Source: SFEL01 sp964392455 (GTDB lineage: Bacteria > Bacillota > Clostridia > Christensenellales > CAG-138). Taken from it: a DNA stretch of 28,648 nt. Below the pieces are notes generated by a model. It saw only the letters and a list, made by a program, of their open reading frames with translations. It was not told the DNA's origin and ran no database searches. Made by a program: the position numbers and the translations under genes. Where the stretch lies: contig CAYMPG010000024.1 in NCBI GenBank assembly GCA_964392455.1, positions 1 through 28,648 on the forward strand, given 5' to 3'. Position 1 is the stretch's first letter; each line of letters opens with the position of its first letter. Positions 15,281-22,065 of this stretch are shown piece by piece.

Positions 15281-15322
15281 ATTATAACGATACAGAAGGC
15301 GAATTTTGTCCACATTGTTAAA
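15281..15322 (-). promoter_or_regulatory. Promoter region of the APC permease operon
   Basis: TATAAT on the minus strand at 15281-15286. The -35 is poor (TGGACA at 15307-15312 is 20 bp away), as expected for an activated promoter. The minus-strand AACAATGTGGA sequence at 15309-15320 abuts the -35 position and recurs upstream of the pyrK-like gene. It leaves a leader of about 210 nt. Confidence 0.45.
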
Positions 15323-15332
15323 AAAACAGCGT

Positions 15333-15356
15333 TTTATTGAAATATCTTTCAATAAA
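15333..15356 (-). promoter_or_regulatory. Perfect dyad operator candidate upstream of the APC permease
   Basis: TTTATTGAAA-N4-TTTCAATAAA, a perfect 10-bp dyad, lies about 60-80 bp upstream of the presumed transcription start, where an activator would bind. An imperfect copy (TTTATTGAAA-N4-CTACAATGAA) lies upstream of the pyrK-like gene at 17358-17381. No other copy was noticed in the window. The PucR protein encoded next door is the natural candidate binder. Confidence 0.55.
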
Positions 15357-15377
15357 TGTGATGCTCCCCGGGGCAGC

Positions 15378-15435
15378 AAAAATCCCCTGCCTTTGCGCTG
15401 CTCAGTCCGAATAACAGGCAAAAACAGGGGTTTTT
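15378..15435 (-). terminator. Terminator after the PyrD-like gene
   Basis: AAAAATCCCCTG (15378-15389) and CAGGGGTTTTT (15425-15435) pair with one unpaired T. An inner TGCCT/AGGCA pair lies within the long loop, and T-runs flank both sides. It lies about 80 nt past the PyrD-like stop and separates it from the APC operon. Confidence 0.6.
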
Positions 15436-15515
15436 CTTAATGGTACCTTAACGCTGTAAATTATCAAAGATATAGGAGGGCATTGATTAAAATTTCATTT
15501 CCGGTGAATCCTGTA

Positions 15516-16430
15516 CTATTTCCATGCAAGGCCGATAAGGTCATTGATGTCGTCAAATTCACTGTTTTCCAGGTATTCCTCAATGCCTGCCACTACCTTC
15601 ATGGTGGTGGTGGGGTCTATAAGGTTGCCGGTACCCACGGATACGCCGGTAGCGCCCGCCAGAATGTACTCTATGGCATCCTGTGCATTGAGTATGCCGC
15701 CCAGGGCGATGATGGGGATATCCACCGCCTGGGATGCCTTCCATACGTGGAGCATATTCAGGGGCTTGAGGGCGGGGCCGCAAATGCCGCCCTGCACGTT
15801 GCCCAGAATGGGCTTGCGGGTCTTGGTGCTGATGGCAAGGCCGGGGTAACCATTGCACATGGTCAGGGCGTCTGCGCCGTTATCACGGGCTGCCCTGGCC
15901 ATTACGGTAATATCGGTAACGGCGGGGGTCAGCTTTGCAATGACGGTCTTATTGGTGTTTTTACGCACAGCCGCCACAACTGAGCCTGCCATATCGGGAT
16001 CCGTACCAAAGCCCAGGCCGCCCTTTTTCAGATTGGGGCAGGAGATGTTTATCTCGATGGCATCCACATCAGGGCTGGTATTGAGCCGGGCGGCTACCTC
16101 AGCATATTCCTCTACGCTGCTGCCGCCGATATTTACCACCAGTACAGAGTCAAACTTGGCTACCTCGGGAATTATGTCCCTGAGAACAACGTCCACGCCG
16201 GGGTTTTCCAGGCCTACAGAGCCCAGCACCGCGGAGCGGGTCTCTATCATGCGGGGAGGAAGGTTGCCGGGGCGGGCGGTAAGGGTGGTGCCCTTTATGG
16301 TGATGGCGCCCAGCCTGTTAAGATCCACGTAGTCAGTCATGGTAAGGCCGGAGCCAAAGGTGCCGGAGCCGGTGGTAACGGGGTTTTTCCATTCCGTATT
16401 GCCTATCTTTATCTTGGTGCTTTTACTCAT
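15516..16430 (-). CDS. Class 1B dihydroorotate dehydrogenase-like catalytic subunit with altered orotate pocket
   Basis: A 304-aa FMN-binding TIM-barrel protein. By family it pairs with a PyrK subunit to couple NAD(H) to a dihydropyrimidine/pyrimidine-type redox step. Retained class 1 features are Lys46, GNLPPR (55-60), NISCPN (128-133, catalytic Cys131), Lys166, and the FMN phosphate sites GGI (244-246) and VGTGNL. Two expected substrate contacts differ: the Asn of the usual LN[AS]IGL is Gly70 (VLGSVGL), and the usual N-[ST] pair is N193-G194 (MCNGYPG). GG[LI]SGPA also reads GGICGPA. This suggests a paralogue acting on a different or larger substrate, although true orotate activity cannot be excluded. 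It overlaps the pyrK-like gene by 8 nt; GGAG precedes ATG 16430. Confidence 0.85.
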   Translation of the reverse strand: MSKSTKIKIGNTEWKNPVTTGSGTFGSGLTMTDYVDLNRLGAITIKGTTLTARPGNLPPRMIETRSAVLGSVGLENPGVDVVLRDIIPEVAKFDSVLVVNIGGSSVEEYAEVAARLNTSPDVDAIEINISCPNLKKGGLGFGTDPDMAGSVVAAVRKNTNKTVIAKLTPAVTDITVMARAARDNGADALTMCNGYPGLAISTKTRKPILGNVQGGICGPALKPLNMLHVWKASQAVDIPIIALGGILNAQDAIEYILAGATGVSVGTGNLIDPTTTMKVVAGIEEYLENSEFDDINDLIGLAWK

Positions 16431-17205
16431 AATCCAGTTCTCCTATTGCAAATACGGGGCCATCGGTGCAGGTGCGCTTGTAGCCGCCTGCCTTCACCTT
16501 GGTGGGGCAGAGCAGGCATACGCCCAGGCCGCAGCCCATGTGGGATTCGGTGGAAACCTGGCCGGGCAGGCCCTTTTCCAGCGCCAGCTTTTCTACGGAC
16601 CTGAGCATGGGGCGAGGGCCGCAGGCATAGATATAATCGCACTGGCCGGCCTGAATGGCCTCTGCCAGGGCCTGGGTAACAAAGCCCTTGATGCCGGCGG
16701 TGCCGTCATCGGTGGTAACGGCCACGGTGGCGCCCATGGCTTCATACATGGAGTAGTCCGCAAGGTATTCCTTGCTCTTGGCGCCGATTATCATATGCAC
16801 CTTCTTGCCCTGGGCGATGAGCGCCTGGGCCAGGGGGTACAGGGGGGCCACGCCAATGCCGCCGCCGATGAGCACTGCATGCTCCCCATCAAAGGAGCAG
16901 TTCCAGCCATTGCCCAGGGGGCCCAGCACGTCGATGGTTTCGCCAACTTCCATATGGCGCATCATGGTGGTGCCCTCACCTACCACCAGATACATCATGG
17001 TTACTGTGCCCTTCTCCACGTCTATCCTGTGGAGGCTTATGGGGCGGCGAAGAAGGGGATCCAGCTTATCGCTCAGGCGCAGATTTATAAACTGGCCGGG
17101 GCGTGCCTGCCTGGCGATGCCGGGAACCTCCAGCTCCATTTCGTATACATCACGGGCAAGCTGCTCGTTTTTCAAAATTTTTCCTACTTCCAGCAAAGAT
17201 ATCAC
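16423..17205 (-). CDS. pyrK: PyrK-like FAD/[2Fe-2S] electron transfer subunit
   Basis: A 260-aa ferredoxin-reductase-fold protein. Order: FAD-binding barrel with RRPISLH (53-59); NAD-binding domain starting at LIGGGIGVAPLYPLAQ (112-127); and a C-terminal [2Fe-2S] cluster formed by Cys225, Cys230, Cys233 and Cys246. In the known enzyme it passes electrons between NAD(H) and the FMN of the PyrD subunit, and it is encoded directly upstream of, and overlapping with, the PyrD-like gene here. The start is uncertain. GTG 17205 has AAAGGA only 1 nt away; TTG 17196 (three codons in) has 10 nt of spacing and may be the real start. None of the other pyrimidine synthesis genes is nearby, which fits a dedicated or catabolic role. 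Confidence 0.87.
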   Translation of the reverse strand: MISLLEVGKILKNEQLARDVYEMELEVPGIARQARPGQFINLRLSDKLDPLLRRPISLHRIDVEKGTVTMMYLVVGEGTTMMRHMEVGETIDVLGPLGNGWNCSFDGEHAVLIGGGIGVAPLYPLAQALIAQGKKVHMIIGAKSKEYLADYSMYEAMGATVAVTTDDGTAGIKGFVTQALAEAIQAGQCDYIYACGPRPMLRSVEKLALEKGLPGQVSTESHMGCGLGVCLLCPTKVKAGGYKRTCTDGPVFAIGELDYE

Positions 17206-17357
17206 TTCCTTTTTGTCAATTGGTACAGTGGCGGCCGGATGGCCCGACCGTATAGATTATTGGGGGGATGAATCTATGGTAAGAGGGTTTTTTTTCGGGT
17301 GCAAGGATAAGGCCCCGGGGGAAGAAAGATTCTTTTGCCCTTTCAAAAAAAATCGTC

Positions 17358-17396
17358 TTTATTGAAAAATCCTACAATGAAATCCACATTGTTAAA
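17358..17396 (-). promoter_or_regulatory. Operator candidate upstream of pyrK-like gene
   Basis: Imperfect dyad TTTATTGAAA-N4-CTACAATGAA at 17358-17381, adjoining TCCACATTGTTAAA at 17383-17396. Both sequences recur upstream of the APC permease (15333-15356 and 15309-15322). On the minus strand the ATTG...TTTCAATAAA part continues into a T-rich stretch in both places. No clear -10 is visible between here and the pyrK-like gene. Confidence 0.5.
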
Positions 17397-17397
17397 T

Positions 17398-17432
17398 AAA
17401 AGACCCGGCCCGGGAGCAGCTCCCGGGCCGGG
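17398..17432 (-). terminator. Terminator of the PucR-family regulator gene
   Basis: A very GC-rich stem, CCCGGCCCGGGA/TCCCGGGCCGGG with a 5-nt loop (17404-17432), followed on the minus strand by TCTTTTATTT. It ends the regulator transcript 35 nt after its stop codon. Confidence 0.85.
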
Positions 17433-17466
17433 CAAGGGTGCAGAAAAGCAGGGCGCATGGCAGGTA

Positions 17467-18648
17467 TCAGAAGGCATCCTCATCTATAAGGAAGCGGTCT
17501 ATCCTCATGCTTATGGCAAGATATATGCAATCCTCCAGGCTGAAAAGGTTCCAGCCGAAAATGTCCTTTATCTTGCTGATGCGATAGCGGATGGTATTAT
17601 AGTGGACAAACAGCGCCTTTGCAGTATCCTGCACAGAGAAGAAGTTATCAAGGTAGGCGCTGATGGTATTGTAAAAATCGGTGGAGTGCTCCCGATCATA
17701 TGCCTGTATGCGGGCCACCGTGTCATCCCGTATGGCGCTGATGCTTTCCCGGTTGCGTATATCAAAGAGTATTTTGAATATGCCCAGCCCGTCGTATATT
17801 ACGAGATCCCTTTGAAAGGTATTTGAAACGGCGGTAATAAGGGCCACCTTGGCGCTGTAGTAGCTTTTTCTCAGGTTTATGATGTTTTCAAAGCAGTGGC
17901 CCACCCCAACGCATATGTCAAGGCCGCCGTATTTCTGCCGGAGCTTATGCTGCATGGCCTCTGCCATTTCCTGAAAGGTCTGGTTCACAAGGGCATACTG
18001 GCCGGTAAGGCGGCCAATCAGCATTACGGAGCCGTTTTTGCTGTTTGCAAAGGAGGAAGCGCCCCAGGCCAGCTTGCACTGCTGGGTAAGCTCCGCCATA
18101 TCCACAGGCCGTGAGGGACGTATGAGTATCACGCACAGGTATTCGTTTACCCGTATGCCTATCATGCGGGCTCGCTTTACCATCATCTGGGGATCCTGCT
18201 CGGTGAAGATTATCTCCTGAAGGAAGTTGGTTTCATAGGAGGCAGTGAAATTATAGCCGTTTGCGTAGAGTATTTCGTGGGTTATGCCGCTGATGATGGT
18301 GGAGGCGATGGAATCCTTTGGCAGCAGCAGCACGGGTATATCCCTGCTCCTTGCCTCATTCAGCAGCAGCTCCAGCATGGCAGGGTCTGCGCTTTCCCTT
18401 ATGCACAGGGCGCTGACCCGGGTGTTTTTATATATATCCATAAGGGTGGAAAGCTCATGGTGAGTAAGCCTTTCCAGAGCGCCATTGCCTATGATTATAA
18501 GGGTATTTTTAAGGAGGGTCATGTTTTCAGAGGGGGTCTCCATAAAGTTTACCCCCTCCACCTGGTTGCTGAGCTTATTCTGGCAGCAGAGTACGGTGGC
18601 GCTGTCAAGATAGGGCTGGCTGATAAGATACTGAACGGTGACCTTCAT
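17467..18648 (-). CDS. PucR/CdaR-family transcriptional regulator
   Basis: A 393-aa regulator. The N-terminal part (about 1-125) resembles the PucR sensory domain: VQYLISQPYLDSATVLC, then a TLIIIGNGALE...MDIYKN stretch. The middle (about 140-300) fits the GGDEF-like CdaR domain with LRKSYYSAKVAL. The C-terminus carries the PucR helix-turn-helix: TISAYLDNFFSVQDTAKALFVHYNTIRYRISKIKDIFGWN. ATG 18648 with GAGGG 8 nt upstream is preferred over the start 20 codons earlier, which lies in the promoter. PucR proteins usually activate purine, pyrimidine or related nitrogen-compound catabolism. Transcribed in the same direction as the pyrK/pyrD-like, APC, PrpD-family and AEC genes, it is their probable activator. 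Confidence 0.88.
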   Translation of the reverse strand: MKVTVQYLISQPYLDSATVLCCQNKLSNQVEGVNFMETPSENMTLLKNTLIIIGNGALERLTHHELSTLMDIYKNTRVSALCIRESADPAMLELLLNEARSRDIPVLLLPKDSIASTIISGITHEILYANGYNFTASYETNFLQEIIFTEQDPQMMVKRARMIGIRVNEYLCVILIRPSRPVDMAELTQQCKLAWGASSFANSKNGSVMLIGRLTGQYALVNQTFQEMAEAMQHKLRQKYGGLDICVGVGHCFENIINLRKSYYSAKVALITAVSNTFQRDLVIYDGLGIFKILFDIRNRESISAIRDDTVARIQAYDREHSTDFYNTISAYLDNFFSVQDTAKALFVHYNTIRYRISKIKDIFGWNLFSLEDCIYLAISMRIDRFLIDEDAF

Positions 18649-18680
18649 GAAATATTCCCTCGCCTTTGAATTTGTGCATA

Positions 18681-18710
18681 AGTATACCATTCCCCTGCAA
18701 AAAAACACAA
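18681..18710 (-). promoter_or_regulatory. Promoter of the PucR-family regulator gene
   Basis: Minus-strand TTGTGT (18705-18710), 18-bp spacer, TATACT (18681-18686), about 33 nt before the start codon. The -35 overlaps the T-tract of the preceding repressor gene's terminator. Confidence 0.5.
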
Positions 18711-18727
18711 GCCCCCGGTATGGGGGC
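18697..18727 (-). terminator. Terminator of the DtxR-family repressor gene
   Basis: GCCCCC-loop-GGGGGC hairpin (18711-18727) followed on the minus strand by TTGTGTTTTTTT, 20 nt after the repressor stop codon. Confidence 0.75.
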
Positions 18728-18747
18728 CTGCAATGGGCGGGGTATAG

Positions 18748-19131
18748 CTATTTGGGCTGGTTGCTTTCAGCCCAGTGCATATGTGACCTGATGGCGGCGA
18801 AGGTCTCCTCGCTTATGATATGCTCAATGCGGCAGGCATCTGCTGCGGCGGTCTCGGGGGTTACCCCAATGGCAGTCAGCATACTGGTGAGGACGGTGTG
18901 CCGGGTGTACATACTTTCGGCCACCGCCAGGCCGTCGGGGGTAAGGGTGAGCGCCCCATCCTCCCCGGCTTCAACGTAGCCGCTTTTTTTGAGTATGCCC
19001 ATTGCCCGGCTGACGCTGGGCTTGGAATAGCCCAGATAATCCGCCACATCTATGGAGCGGACTGTGGGGCGCTGCCGGGAGAGAACGTATATGGCCTCAA
19101 GGTACATCTGGCCGGATTCGTAAAGGGACAT
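18748..19131 (-). CDS. DtxR/MntR-family metal-dependent repressor
   Basis: A 127-aa DtxR-family regulator. A winged helix-turn-helix occupies about 8-62 (YLEAIYVLSRQRPTVRSIDVADYLGYSKPSVSRAMGILKKSGYV). A dimerisation and metal-binding helical domain follows (about 65-120), with the family pattern RHTVLTSML, then DACRIEHIISEETFAAI, whose Cys, Glu and His are expected metal ligands. It lacks the C-terminal SH3-like domain, as MntR-type members do. Divergent from feoA/feoB, whose control region holds two matching palindromes, so iron(II)-dependent repression of ferrous iron uptake is the likely role; manganese sensing is an alternative. Start ATG 19131 with CGGAG upstream. Confidence 0.9.
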   Translation of the reverse strand: MSLYESGQMYLEAIYVLSRQRPTVRSIDVADYLGYSKPSVSRAMGILKKSGYVEAGEDGALTLTPDGLAVAESMYTRHTVLTSMLTAIGVTPETAAADACRIEHIISEETFAAIRSHMHWAESNQPK

Positions 19132-19173
19132 GGCGATATGCTCCGTGAAAAATAATGTTTACTGAATTTCATA

Positions 19174-19202
19174 ATCTTAGCACAGCCCCGGGAAAAATTC
19201 AA
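19174..19202 (-). promoter_or_regulatory. Promoter of the DtxR-family repressor gene
   Basis: Minus-strand TTGAAT (19197-19202), 17-bp spacer, TAAGAT (19174-19179), about 40 nt before the start codon. Confidence 0.5.
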
Positions 19203-19240
19203 GGGAACAGCCACCTTTCCATATTTTTTTACATTTGCCC

Positions 19241-19269
19241 TTGACAAAATCTGCCGGGAGGTTTATCAT
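19241..19269 (+). promoter_or_regulatory. Promoter of feoA
   Basis: A consensus -35 TTGACA (19241-19246), exactly 17 bp, then TATCAT (19264-19269). The expected transcription start, about 19276, falls at the edge of the operator palindrome, the classic layout for repression. Confidence 0.8.
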
Positions 19270-19275
19270 ATCCAC

Positions 19276-19293
19276 AGTTAGCGGGTGCTAACT
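19276..19293 (+). promoter_or_regulatory. Operator palindrome at feoA (likely DtxR-family box)
   Basis: AGTTAGC-GGGT-GCTAACT, perfect 7-bp arms with a 4-bp spacer. The arms resemble the TTAG..CTAA arms of known DtxR/IdeR boxes. A second copy with the same geometry lies at 19585. Confidence 0.7.
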
Positions 19294-19346
19294 GCTCCGG
19301 CGCCATACCCGGCCCCGGAAAACAATAACAAGGCAAGGTGAGCAAA

Positions 19347-19562
19347 ATGACGCTGCTTAATGCTGAGGAAAGCAAAGAATATACCATCAGCCGTGTGGAT
19401 ACGGGGGATGAGGAAATGGATTCCTTCCTCTTTTCCCTGGGATGCTACGCAGGGGAGCCCATTACGGTGGTTTCCCGCCTGAAGGGCGGCTGCGTGGTTT
19501 CGGTAAAGGATGGAAGATACACCATCGACCGGGGTCTTGCAGACGCTGTGGCCGTGGAATAG
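19347..19562 (+). CDS. feoA: Ferrous iron transport protein A
   Basis: A 71-aa SH3-like FeoA protein, the small cytosolic partner of the FeoB iron(II) transporter. The sequence shows the FeoA layout: a short N-terminal stretch, a central LGCYAGEPITVVSRL beta region (conserved Gly and the hydrophobic-rich GxxxG-like turn), and a terminal RYTIDRGLADAVAVE strand. ATG 19347 is chosen because AAGG at 19335-19338 gives 8 nt of spacing; the GTG at 19338 overlaps that site. Its promoter carries the metal-repressor palindrome. Confidence 0.85.
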   Translation: MTLLNAEESKEYTISRVDTGDEEMDSFLFSLGCYAGEPITVVSRLKGGCVVSVKDGRYTIDRGLADAVAVE

Positions 19563-19584
19563 TCGGCCATATTTTTTGCAAAAC

Positions 19585-19602
19585 GGTTAGCCGATGCTAA
19601 CC
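19585..19602 (+). promoter_or_regulatory. Second operator palindrome, between feoA and feoB
   Basis: GGTTAGC-CGAT-GCTAACC, again 7-bp perfect arms and a 4-bp spacer, 60 nt before feoB. There is a TTGCAA just upstream (19577-19582) but no matching -10, so it is unclear whether feoB has its own promoter or the repressor blocks elongation here. Confidence 0.65.
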
Positions 19603-19662
19603 AAAACAACGGGGATAAACAAGCTTTAAATATATCCAAATCATTCATTCAGGAGGCAAACT

Positions 19663-21657
19663 ATGAGAATCGCACTGGCGGGTAATCCCAACAGCGGCAA
19701 AACCACCATGTACAACGCCCTTACCGGCCGAAATGAAAGAGTAGGCAACTGGGCAGGCGTTACCGTGGAGAAGAAGGAGCACCTTATCAAGAAGGCCTTT
19801 GCAGGGGAGGCGGAGCTTATCGCCGTAGACCTTCCTGGCGCATACTCCATGTCCCCCTTCACCTCTGAGGAGAGCATAACCAGCTCCTACGTAAGGGGGG
19901 AAAATCCCGACGCCATAATCAACATTGTGGACGCTACCAACCTGAGCCGCAGCCTGTTTTTCACCACTCAGCTGCTGGAGCTGGGCATACCTGTGGTAGT
20001 AGCCCTGAATAAGACCGATATAAACAGGGCCAAGGGCACCGAAATAGACGTGCCTGCCCTTTCAAAGGCGCTGAACTGCCCCGTTGTGGAAACCGTATCC
20101 ACCACCGGCGCAGGCCTTAAGGAAGTGGTCACCGCAGCGGCAGAGCTGCTGGGCAGGGGTCAGCAGGCTCCCTATCATCAGGGAGATATAGACCTTACGG
20201 ATAAGGACGTGGTCACCGAGGCCGATAAGAAGCGCTTTGCCTTTGTAAACGGCGTAGTGGAAAAGGTGGAAAAGCGCAAGGTGCTCACCAGAATGCGTAA
20301 TTCCCAGGATAAGATAGATGACGTGCTGACAAATCGCTGGCTGGGAATTCCCATATTTGCAGTGGTAATGTATCTGGTATTCCAGATTTCTCAGGTATGG
20401 GTAGGGCCCTATATTGCAGATACTCTGGTGGCCTGGCTTGAGGGCTTCCAGGGCTGGGTAGGCGGCCTTATGGAAAACGCCTCCCCCTTCCTCTCTGCGC
20501 TGCTGGTGGATGGCATAATCGGCGGCATGATAGCGGTAATAGGCTTCCTGCCCCTGGTAATGGTAATGTATTTCCTCATTGCTCTGCTGGAGGATTCGGG
20601 ATACATGGCCCGCGTTTCCGTGGTGCTTGACCCCATATTCAAGAAGGTGGGCCTTTCCGGCAAGTCCGTTATTCCCTTTGTAATAGGCATTGGCTGCGCC
20701 ATCCCCGGCGTTATGGCAAGCCGCACCATCCGCAATGAGCGTGAGCGCAGGGCCACCGCAATGCTTACCCCCTTCATGCCCTGCGGCGCAAAGATACCGG
20801 TAATAGCCCTGTTTGCAGGCGCATTCTTTGACAATGCAGGCTGGGTGAGCTTCCTGATGTATACCTGTGGCATAGTACTCATATTCCTGGGCGCACTCCT
20901 TGTAAACAAGATCGCAGGCCATAAGGTAAGAAAGTCCTTCTTCATAATGGAGCTGCCCGAGTATAAGGTACCCAGCCTTAAGAGGGCCTTCAGGTCAATG
21001 TGCAGCCGTGGCTGGGCATACATTGTAAAGGCCGCTACCATCATACTGCTGTGCAATACCGCCGTGCAGATAATGCAGGCCTTTGACTGGAGCTTCCAGC
21101 TTGCCGAGTCTGCCGACAGCTCCATACTGGCCTCCATCGCTCATCCCTTCGCATACATACTGGTGCCTGTAGTGGGCGTGCTGAGCTGGCAGCTTGCCGC
21201 CGCCGCCGTTACCGGCTTCATCGCCAAGGAAAACGTGGTGGGCACCCTGGCCGTGTGCTTTGTGGGCCTTGAAAACCTCATCGATACCGAGGAGCTGGTA
21301 ATGCTTGAGGGCGCAGGCACCGAGATCGCAGGCGTTATGGCCATCACCAAGGTTGCAGCCCTTGCATACCTGATGTTCAATCTGTACACCCCCCCCTGCT
21401 TCGCAGCCATCGGCGCAATGAATTCCGAAATGAAGAGCAGGAAGTGGCTCTGGGGCGGCATCTGCCTGCAGCTTGGCGTGGGCTTCACAGTGGGCTACCT
21501 TGTATACCAGGTAGGCACCCTCATCACCACCGGCGCAGTGGGCGCAGGGTTTGTGCCCGGCCTCATCGCAGTGATAGCTATGGTAGCAATAGTTGCATAC
21601 CTTATCGTAAGGGCCGACAGGGAGCTTAAGGCAGAATACGCATTGGCAGGTAAATAA
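19663..21657 (+). CDS. feoB: Ferrous iron transport protein B
   Basis: A 664-aa iron(II) transporter, consisting of a cytosolic GTPase domain followed by a membrane domain. GTPase motifs: G1 GNPNSGKT (7-14), G2 region NWAGVTVE (29-36), G3 DLPG (56-59), G4 NKTD (116-119), G5 about 145-151. The membrane part begins about residue 225. It has the two gate regions with conserved cysteines, GIGCAIPGVMASR and FMPCGAKIPV, and a further repeat towards the C-terminus (ITKVAALAYLMFNLYTPPCFAAIGA). AGGAGG is 7 nt upstream of ATG 19663. The length is normal. It forms an operon with feoA and the Cys-rich small protein. Confidence 0.96.
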   Translation: MRIALAGNPNSGKTTMYNALTGRNERVGNWAGVTVEKKEHLIKKAFAGEAELIAVDLPGAYSMSPFTSEESITSSYVRGENPDAIINIVDATNLSRSLFFTTQLLELGIPVVVALNKTDINRAKGTEIDVPALSKALNCPVVETVSTTGAGLKEVVTAAAELLGRGQQAPYHQGDIDLTDKDVVTEADKKRFAFVNGVVEKVEKRKVLTRMRNSQDKIDDVLTNRWLGIPIFAVVMYLVFQISQVWVGPYIADTLVAWLEGFQGWVGGLMENASPFLSALLVDGIIGGMIAVIGFLPLVMVMYFLIALLEDSGYMARVSVVLDPIFKKVGLSGKSVIPFVIGIGCAIPGVMASRTIRNERERRATAMLTPFMPCGAKIPVIALFAGAFFDNAGWVSFLMYTCGIVLIFLGALLVNKIAGHKVRKSFFIMELPEYKVPSLKRAFRSMCSRGWAYIVKAATIILLCNTAVQIMQAFDWSFQLAESADSSILASIAHPFAYILVPVVGVLSWQLAAAAVTGFIAKENVVGTLAVCFVGLENLIDTEELVMLEGAGTEIAGVMAITKVAALAYLMFNLYTPPCFAAIGAMNSEMKSRKWLWGGICLQLGVGFTVGYLVYQVGTLITTGAVGAGFVPGLIAVIAMVAIVAYLIVRADRELKAEYALAGK

Positions 21658-21659
21658 CC

Positions 21660-21818
21660 ATGACAGACCTTATCGTTATCCTTATAATTGCCCTTATCGT
21701 GGGCCTTGCCGCAGGATATGTATACAGGGCCAAGAAAAGGGGCGAAAAGTGCGTGGGCTGTCCCGCAGCAAAGTCGGGAGCCTGCAAGGGAAGCTGCTGC
21801 TGCAGCGATAAAAAATAA
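21660..21818 (+). CDS. FeoB-associated Cys-rich membrane protein
   Basis: A 52-aa protein starting 2 nt after the feoB stop. Residues 4-22 form a single membrane helix (LIVILIIALIVGLAAGYVY). A basic stretch follows (RAKKRGEK), then a cysteine-rich tail with Cys31, Cys34, Cys42 and a CCC at 46-48. This is the architecture of the small FeoB-associated proteins found after feoB in Clostridia, thought to aid iron(II) handling at the transporter. The ribosome site is inside the feoB end (GGCAGG), indicating translational coupling. Confidence 0.85.
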   Translation: MTDLIVILIIALIVGLAAGYVYRAKKRGEKCVGCPAAKSGACKGSCCCSDKK

Positions 21819-21861
21819 GCGAGTCCTCACTGATATATACTTCTCCAAACCAACAATCAGT

Positions 21862-21920
21862 CCCGGGCAGGAACCACCTGCCCGGGCAATCAAAAAAGTG
21901 GCTGAGCGCCACTTTTTTGA
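21862..21920 (+). terminator. Double hairpin terminator of the feo operon
   Basis: CCCGGGCAGG/CCTGCCCGGG (21862-21886) is followed by TCAAAAAAGTGGC/GCCACTTTTTTGA (21890-21920). The second stem carries its own A- and T-runs and can terminate transcription from either side. Confidence 0.8.
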
Positions 21921-21974
21921 TTTATGCGGCCATATGGGGCGGGGGCAGGAATTTTATGGGGTATTATGAAAAAG

Positions 21975-22036
21975 TTCAAGATTTCTTGAAGCTGGGTTAA
22001 AACCCCGTTGCATTTTAGACATTATACTGGTATAAC
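21975..22036 (+). promoter_or_regulatory. Promoter of the cardiolipin synthase gene, with upstream dyad
   Basis: TTGCAT (22008-22013), 17-bp spacer, TATAAC (22031-22036) with a TGG extension. A TTCAAG-ATTT-CTTGAA dyad at 21975-21990 lies just upstream of the -35 and could be a regulator site. Confidence 0.55.
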
Positions 22037-22065
22037 AGGATATTCTTCCAAGGAGTTACACATAG

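Noticed and set aside
15065..15515. T-box or other riboswitch in the APC permease leader
   Set aside because: No specifier-loop or T-box consensus was found; the main structure is a plain terminator belonging to the upstream gene.
17300..17316. Sigma-54 type promoter (GG-N10-GC, minus strand) before the pyrK-like gene
   Set aside because: The -24 half is poor, and neither PucR nor any other protein here is a sigma-54 activator; spacing alone is weak evidence.
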